DNA of 8,152 nt from an uncultured Acetatifactor sp. (GTDB lineage Bacteria > Bacillota > Clostridia > Lachnospirales > Lachnospiraceae). The first letter of the stretch is position 1; each line of letters opens with the position of its first letter. Under the pieces are notes generated by a model. That model was not told the DNA's origin and did no database searches. It was given only the letters and a program-made list of their open reading frames with translations. Shown piece after piece: positions 3,722 through 8,152 of the stretch. The stretch lies in contig CAJUGL010000095.1 of the NCBI GenBank assembly GCA_910586515.1, positions 1-8,152 on the forward strand. Direction: 5' to 3'. A program made the position numbers and the translations under genes.

Positions 3722-5392
3722 ATGACCGAAGCAGAGGAAGAGACAGCCTCTGCTTTATCTTTGCCCGAATTGCCTTCAGCAGAGGAACAGGTTTATGGAA
3801 TTGAGAAACAGTCACGGAATCCGTATGCCGGAGGAAGCCTGATTCCGGATGAAGCGGTGGATGAGATTCTCCGCACCGGCGGGAACCGGGCAAACAGCCG
3901 TTATCGGATTATTTATAATTTCATGTCAGAACAGTCCCCGGAAGAATATACGGAGTTTATCCGCAAGGAATACGGCACGGGAGGAAAAGGCCTGGAGATT
4001 GGTGGAGACAGGTATTCCGTATGGTTTGATAAACCAGGAATGCAGGTTGCCATAGGCGAAACCGTGGAGACGGAGAAGGCAGGCCTGGGCAAGAGGTTCC
4101 TTTCCTGGGAGGAGGTAAGCGGCAGGATACACCGGCTGCTTAAGGCCGGGGAGTATGCCCCGCAGGAAATACTGGATGGGGCCAGGAGGAACGCCCTTAA
4201 GGAACATGCGGAAGTCCTGCTGTATATGTGGCAGGATATGGCGGATAAGACGGGAGACGGCATTTTCAGTGATGATGAGATTATCCCCGGCGGATTCCCG
4301 GACAGAAAGGCGCATATGGAGGTGATGCTGTCCCAGCCGGAATATGTGGAAAAACTTATGGGGAAGCTGGAACGCCTGTCAGAATCTTACGGAGAAAACC
4401 GGGATATCATGAGATTCCACATACACCGCCCGGATCAGGTATTAGAGCGGTTCCGGAAATTTGCAAAGGAAGTTTCGCCCTATCAGGCCAGGGATGGGTT
4501 TACAGGAAAGGAGCTGCCGGCCTTTATCACCCAGGATGAAGCAGACGCTTATTTTTACAGTCATAGTCCCTCCGTGAATGGCAGGCTGGAAATCTATGAG
4601 TTTTACCAGAAAAATAAGACCAACAGCGGGAGGGCGGACTTCCTGAAAAAAATTTACGGGACCGGCGGATGCAGCCATGCCCTTTTGGGGGCGGATGGTT
4701 CCTTTGCGGATTACGCAGGCAGTGGGATACGGCTTACCAGAGGGGATGTGGAGCGGCCGGAAGCGGAAATTTTTCTGAAGTGGCCGGAAGCCGCAGAGAA
4801 GATCGGCTCCCTGATAGAACAGGAACGGTACCTTCAGCCCGGGGATTTTGCCAGGATGGAGCTGTATGAACGGGGGAAGATGGCAAACAGGGTCATGCAG
4901 TTTTACTGGGGGCTGCCCTCCCAGGTGGCACGGCCCTGGGACGGGAACCCGGATCATTCCGGTTCCAGCTGGTACAAGGATGTAATAATCCTGCTGTCCC
5001 ATCCGGACCGAAGGGCAGAACTGGCAAGGCATATGGAGCAGGCGCTGGCCCAGCTGCCCTTAGATTTTAAAGATTATGGGGAGCGGGCACGGATTCTGTC
5101 AGAGCTGCAGGGATATGTGGATGGAACTTTTACCCTGTTTCCGGAACAAAATAGATCCCACGCTGAAAGGGAGGAAGGGGAGAAAGAGAAGAAACAGGGG
5201 AGAGGGCCAGGGCAGAGGGCCAGGGCAGACGAGCCCCCTAAGAGAAGGGCGGAACCGGGTAGAGGGCCGGGGAAAAGGGCAGATACAGGACGGAGAGAAG
5301 AGCCAGGAAGCAGAGCAGGGGCAGGAAACAGAGCAGAACCAGAAAGCAAAGCAGGGTCAAAAAGCAGGGAAGGAAAAGGAGCAGAATCCTGA
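3722..5392 (+). CDS. Middle segment of the giant ICE protein, with two YGTGG repeat domains
   Basis: The frame (556 residues from ATG 3722) is the same as that of 2504-3310, so this is the continuation of the ArdC-like segment after the stop at 3308. ATG 3722 is simply the first in-frame ATG and has no good ribosome site; reinitiation after tnpV is possible. The segment holds two related units. The first, about residues 62-155, reads YRIIYNFMSEQSPEEY, FIRKEYGTGGKGL, SWEEVSGRIHRLL, AGEYAPQEIL. The second, about 290-383, reads EIYEFYQKN, FLKKIYGTGGCSHAL, KWPEAAEKIGSLI, ERYLQPGDFARM. Each is followed by helical material, ending in LPLDFKDYGERARILSELQG and GTFTLFPEQ. From about residue 476 the sequence becomes Arg/Gly/Glu low complexity and ends at TGA 5390-5392. 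A 13-bp tandem duplication at 5201-5226 explains that ending: the true frame continues in segment 3. Function of the YGTGG domains is unknown to me. Confidence 0.8.
   Translation: MTEAEEETASALSLPELPSAEEQVYGIEKQSRNPYAGGSLIPDEAVDEILRTGGNRANSRYRIIYNFMSEQSPEEYTEFIRKEYGTGGKGLEIGGDRYSVWFDKPGMQVAIGETVETEKAGLGKRFLSWEEVSGRIHRLLKAGEYAPQEILDGARRNALKEHAEVLLYMWQDMADKTGDGIFSDDEIIPGGFPDRKAHMEVMLSQPEYVEKLMGKLERLSESYGENRDIMRFHIHRPDQVLERFRKFAKEVSPYQARDGFTGKELPAFITQDEADAYFYSHSPSVNGRLEIYEFYQKNKTNSGRADFLKKIYGTGGCSHALLGADGSFADYAGSGIRLTRGDVERPEAEIFLKWPEAAEKIGSLIEQERYLQPGDFARMELYERGKMANRVMQFYWGLPSQVARPWDGNPDHSGSSWYKDVIILLSHPDRRAELARHMEQALAQLPLDFKDYGERARILSELQGYVDGTFTLFPEQNRSHAEREEGEKEKKQGRGPGQRARADEPPKRRAEPGRGPGKRADTGRREEPGSRAGAGNRAEPESKAGSKSREGKGAES
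5201..5226 (+). repeat. 13-bp tandem duplication that frameshifts the giant gene
   Basis: AGAGGGCCAGGGC occurs twice back to back (5201-5213 and 5214-5226). Thirteen extra bases move the frame from position 2 to position 0 modulo 3, the change observed between segments 2 and 3. With one copy removed, EKKQGRGPGQ continues into TSPLREGRNR and the Gln-rich linker without a stop. Confidence 0.85.
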
Positions 5393-8152
5393 AAAGCAGA
5401 AAGGAAGTGCGGAAAAGGCAGGGAGCCAGGAACAAAAGGCCCGCTCCGTAAGCGCCGAAACAACCATTCCCCACCAGGCAGATTCCAGGAGCCAGCCCTC
5501 TTATCCGGAAGAAAACCGGCAGATGTCCCTGTTTGATTTTATGGATAACGATGCCATTGCGGAACCTTCGGAGGCTTCAAACAGGCGGGGAGCCGGGACA
5601 GATGGCCAGACAGGGGATGGCAGGAAACAAAGGGAGGAAACCTTTGCGGAAAGAAGCCCGGAAGAGAAAAACCAAAGAGGAAGTGGAAGGGAATCTCTGC
5701 CAGAAATACAGGAGCGGGTCAATTTCCGTATAACCGATGACAGCCTGGGAACCGGAGGCCCTAAACAAAAATTTCGTGCCAACGTGGAGGCCATAGGGCT
5801 TTTAAAGACTCTGGAATCCCAGGGGCGGCTTGCCGTTCCTGACGAACAGGAAACCCTGTCTAAATTTGTGGGCTGGGGCGGGCTGGCGGAAGCCTTTGAC
5901 GAAAAGAACAAAAACTGGGAGAAGGAATACATCCAGTTAAAAGAAACATTAACTCCAGAAGAATATAAGGAAGCCAGGGCCACTACCCTGAACGCCTTTT
6001 ATACGCCTCCCGTGGTCATAAGAGCTATGTATGAAGCCCTGGGGAACATGGGATTAAAATCCGGCAATCTCCTGGAGCCGTCCTGCGGGATTGGTAATTT
6101 TATGGGGCTGGTGCCGGAAGAAATGTCCGGCCTTAAGATGTACGGTGTGGAGTTGGACGGTATTTCCGGCAGGATTGCCCGCCAGTTGTACCAGAAGAAC
6201 CCCATAGCTATCCAGGGCTTTGAATCCACGGATTACCCGGACAGTTTCTTTGACTGCGTGATTGGGAATGTGCCTTTCGGCTCCTACAAGGTTTCAGACC
6301 GCAGATATGACCGCCATAACTTCCTGATTCATGATTATTTTATCGCAAAATCCCTCGACTTGGTGCGGCCAGGCGGAGTTGTAGCGGTGGTCACGTCCAG
6401 CGGGACTATGGATAAGCAGAATTCCGGCGTGCGCCGGTATCTGGCCAGCCGTGCCGACCTGCTGGGGGCGGTCCGTCTCCCTAATAATGCTTTCCTTGAC
6501 AATGCGGGGACAAAGACGGTGACGGATATATTGTTTTTCCAGAAGCGGGACCAGGCCTCCCTGGAGCAGCCGGAGTGGGTAAGCCTTGGAACAACCCCGG
6601 AAGGATATCCGGTTAATGCCTATTTCGTCTCCCACCCGGAGATGGTGCTTGGGGAATATGCCCTGGAGAGCGGCCAGTACGGCAGGCAGGAACTGACCGT
6701 TACCCCCATAAAAGGGGCGGTACTTTCCGAACAGCTAAAGACCATTGTAGGACGTATCCGAGGGAAGATTGAGGAACCGGAGCTGGAGGAAACCGGATTG
6801 GAGGAGCCCGCCGGTTCCGGCTCCATACCGGCAGACCCCTCCGTAAAGAATTACAGCTTCACGGATATAGACGGGGAGGTATTTTACCGGGAAAACTCCA
6901 GGATGAACCGGGTGAAGCTGCCTGCCATGACCAGGGAGCGGGTCCTGGGCATGGTGCATGTAAGGGATACGGCAAGGAAGCTGATTGAGTGCCAGACGGA
7001 AGACGGCAGCGTGGAGGAAATCCGGGAGCTGCAGAAAGAATTAAATGAGAAATATGACCGCTTTACCAAGCGTTACGGCCTCATTAACAGCACTGCCAAC
7101 CGCAGGGCCTTCTCACAGGACAGCAGCTATTGTCTCCTGTCTTCCCTGGAACTGGTGGACGAGGATGGGAAGCTGAAGCAAAAGGTGGATATCTTTACCA
7201 AGCGCACCATACGGAAGGCGGAGCCGGTGGACTTCGTGGAGACCGCCAGCGAGGCCCTTGCCGTCTCCATCGGGGAGAAGGCAGGGGTTGACCTTGCGTT
7301 CATGGCGGCGCTGGCCAGGAAAACGGAAGGGGAGATCATCGGGGAACTGGCCGGGGTAATCTTTAAAAACCCCATGACGGGCAGATGGGAAACAGGGGAT
7401 GAATACCTGTCCGGCAATGTCCGGGAGAAACTGAAAGTGGCCATGCAGGCGGCGGAGGCGTCCCCGGAGTTTGAGATAAACAGGGAATATTTAGAGAAGG
7501 TGCAGCCCAAAGACCTGGAGGCGTCGGAGATTGAAATAAGGCTGGGGGCAACCTGGGTAAAGCCGGAATATATTACCCAGTTCATGGGGGAGTTGTTCAA
7601 TACGCCTCCCTACTACCTGGGGTCTTCCATCGAGGCGAAGTACGCCCCGGTAAACGGCCAGTGGAACATTTCCGGGAAAAACCTGGACGGGAGGGATAAC
7701 CCGCTGGCGGCCATGACCTACGGGACCCGGCGTGCCAGCGGCTACCGGCTTTTGGAGGACGCCCTGAACCTGCGTGCCACCAAGATTTATGACACCATAG
7801 AGGATGACGAGGGGGAACACCGTGTTTTAAACAAGCAGGAGACCATGCTGGCCCAGCAGAAGCAGGAACTAATCAAGGAGGCGTTTAAGGAATGGGTATT
7901 TAAGGATATGGGGCGGCGGGAAGATTTATGCCGCACTTATAACGATCTGTTTAACTGTGTCCGTCCCCGGGAGTATGACGGGAGCCATATCCGTTTTGTG
8001 GGGATGAACCCGGAGATTAGCCTCATGCCCCACCAGAAGAATGCGGTGGCCCATATCCTGTACGGGAAGAACACCCTGCTGGCACATTGCGTAGGGGCGG
8101 GGAAGACGTTCCAGATGATTGCGGCGGGGATGGAAGGGAAACGGCTGGGGCT
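5227..8152 (+). CDS. C-terminal part of the giant ICE protein: N6-adenine methyltransferase and SNF2-type helicase, truncated by the window edge
   Basis: The frame is open from here to the last base and continues beyond it. The frame itself opens after a TAG at 5061-5063. As a stand-alone gene, ATG 5076, 5121 or 5523 (MSLFDFM) could start it, but none has a convincing ribosome site, and the sequence is best read as the continuation of segment 2 after the 13-bp duplication. A Gln/Glu/Lys linker leads to VNFRITDDSLGTGGPKQKFR and SKFVGWGGLAEAFD. The methyltransferase core follows: NAFYTPPVVIRAMYEAL, SAM-binding motif I LEPSCGIGNF (6072-6101), and VIGNVPFGSYKVSDRRYDRH with motif IV as NVPF (6267-6278). 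After about 500 further residues, REYDGSHIRFVGMNPEISLM, PHQKNAVAHIL and the Walker A box AHCVGAGKT (8082-8108) open a superfamily 2 helicase. Known relatives combine these domains; a role in DNA protection or processing during transfer is inference. Confidence 0.88.

Larger units (their letters stand above)
2504..8152 (+). pseudogene. Whole giant ArdC-YGTGG-methyltransferase-helicase gene, interrupted by one stop and one frameshift
   Basis: The three segments together give one colinear protein of the type found in clostridial ICEs. The interruptions are TAA at 3308-3310 (frame unchanged on both sides) and the 13-bp duplication at 5201-5226. Everything else is open and keeps its key motifs, so the damage is slight and probably recent, or the stop is a natural split of the gene. 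The duplicated bases are unlikely as simple sequencing error but could be an assembly artefact. Confidence 0.65.

Noticed and set aside
4442..5032. 196-codon - strand frame
   Set aside because: It lies opposite the conserved YGTGG-containing coding region, and its product shows no recognisable motif; a GC-rich shadow.
5238..5474. Very hydrophobic 78-codon frame on the - strand (Leu/Phe/Pro-rich), resembling a membrane protein
   Set aside because: It is the antisense of the purine-rich Gln/Glu/Lys linker of the giant gene; such antisense always reads as Leu/Phe/Pro.
5501..5983. 160-codon - strand frame
   Set aside because: Antisense to the conserved start of the methyltransferase region, Ser/Leu-rich and without motif.
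7127..7600. 157-codon - strand frame
   Set aside because: Antisense to the giant gene between methyltransferase and helicase; no ribosome site or family resemblance.

Overview
The window is part of the backbone of an integrative and conjugative element (ICE) of the kind carried by gut Lachnospiraceae and other Clostridia. Four things support this: a ParB of the ICE type, a RepA_N-type replication initiator, a TnpV protein, and a very large multidomain protein (ArdC-like N-terminus, repeated YGTGG domains, N6-methyltransferase, SNF2-type helicase). Every gene lies on the + strand. G- and C-ending codons are frequent, which suggests a moderately high-GC host such as an Enterocloster-like lineage; that is inference. 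No integrase, relaxase or att site is in view, so this is an internal slice.

Layout. Bases 1-51 look like the last hairpin (domain VI) and 3' end of a group II intron. From about 52 to 931 there is a parB whose frame is broken by a 5-bp tandem duplication inside the region coding for the conserved GHRR box. Two consecutive intrinsic terminators (942-982, 1002-1035) separate it from repA (1063-2094). Inside repA, an A+T-rich block of palindromes and short repeats (about 1436-1541) looks like an origin embedded in the initiator gene. The 409-base stretch 2095-2503 holds a small hairpin, a nested inverted repeat of 120 bases and, in its right arm, a near-perfect sigma-A promoter (TTGATA, 17 bases, TATAAT).

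From 2504 to the window end runs the giant gene, in three open segments. Segment 1 (2504-3310) is ArdC-like and ends at an in-frame TAA. The same frame then stays open from 3311 to 5392 (segment 2), and a frameshift that a 13-bp tandem duplication at 5201-5226 exactly explains moves the frame to segment 3 (about 5227-8152), which carries the methyltransferase and the start of the helicase. Between the stop and the next in-frame ATG, a complete tnpV gene (3360-3701) is encoded in another frame of the same DNA that would encode the giant protein's linker, and it has its own candidate promoter and ribosome binding site.

Together the genes cover partition (ParB), replication (RepA) and protection or processing of transferred DNA (ArdC-like, methyltransferase and helicase domains). 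The most interesting points are the tnpV/linker double coding, the promoter whose -35 lies in a 27-bp inverted-repeat arm and whose -10 falls in the predicted internal loop, the origin-like block in repA, and two genes each broken by a short tandem duplication.
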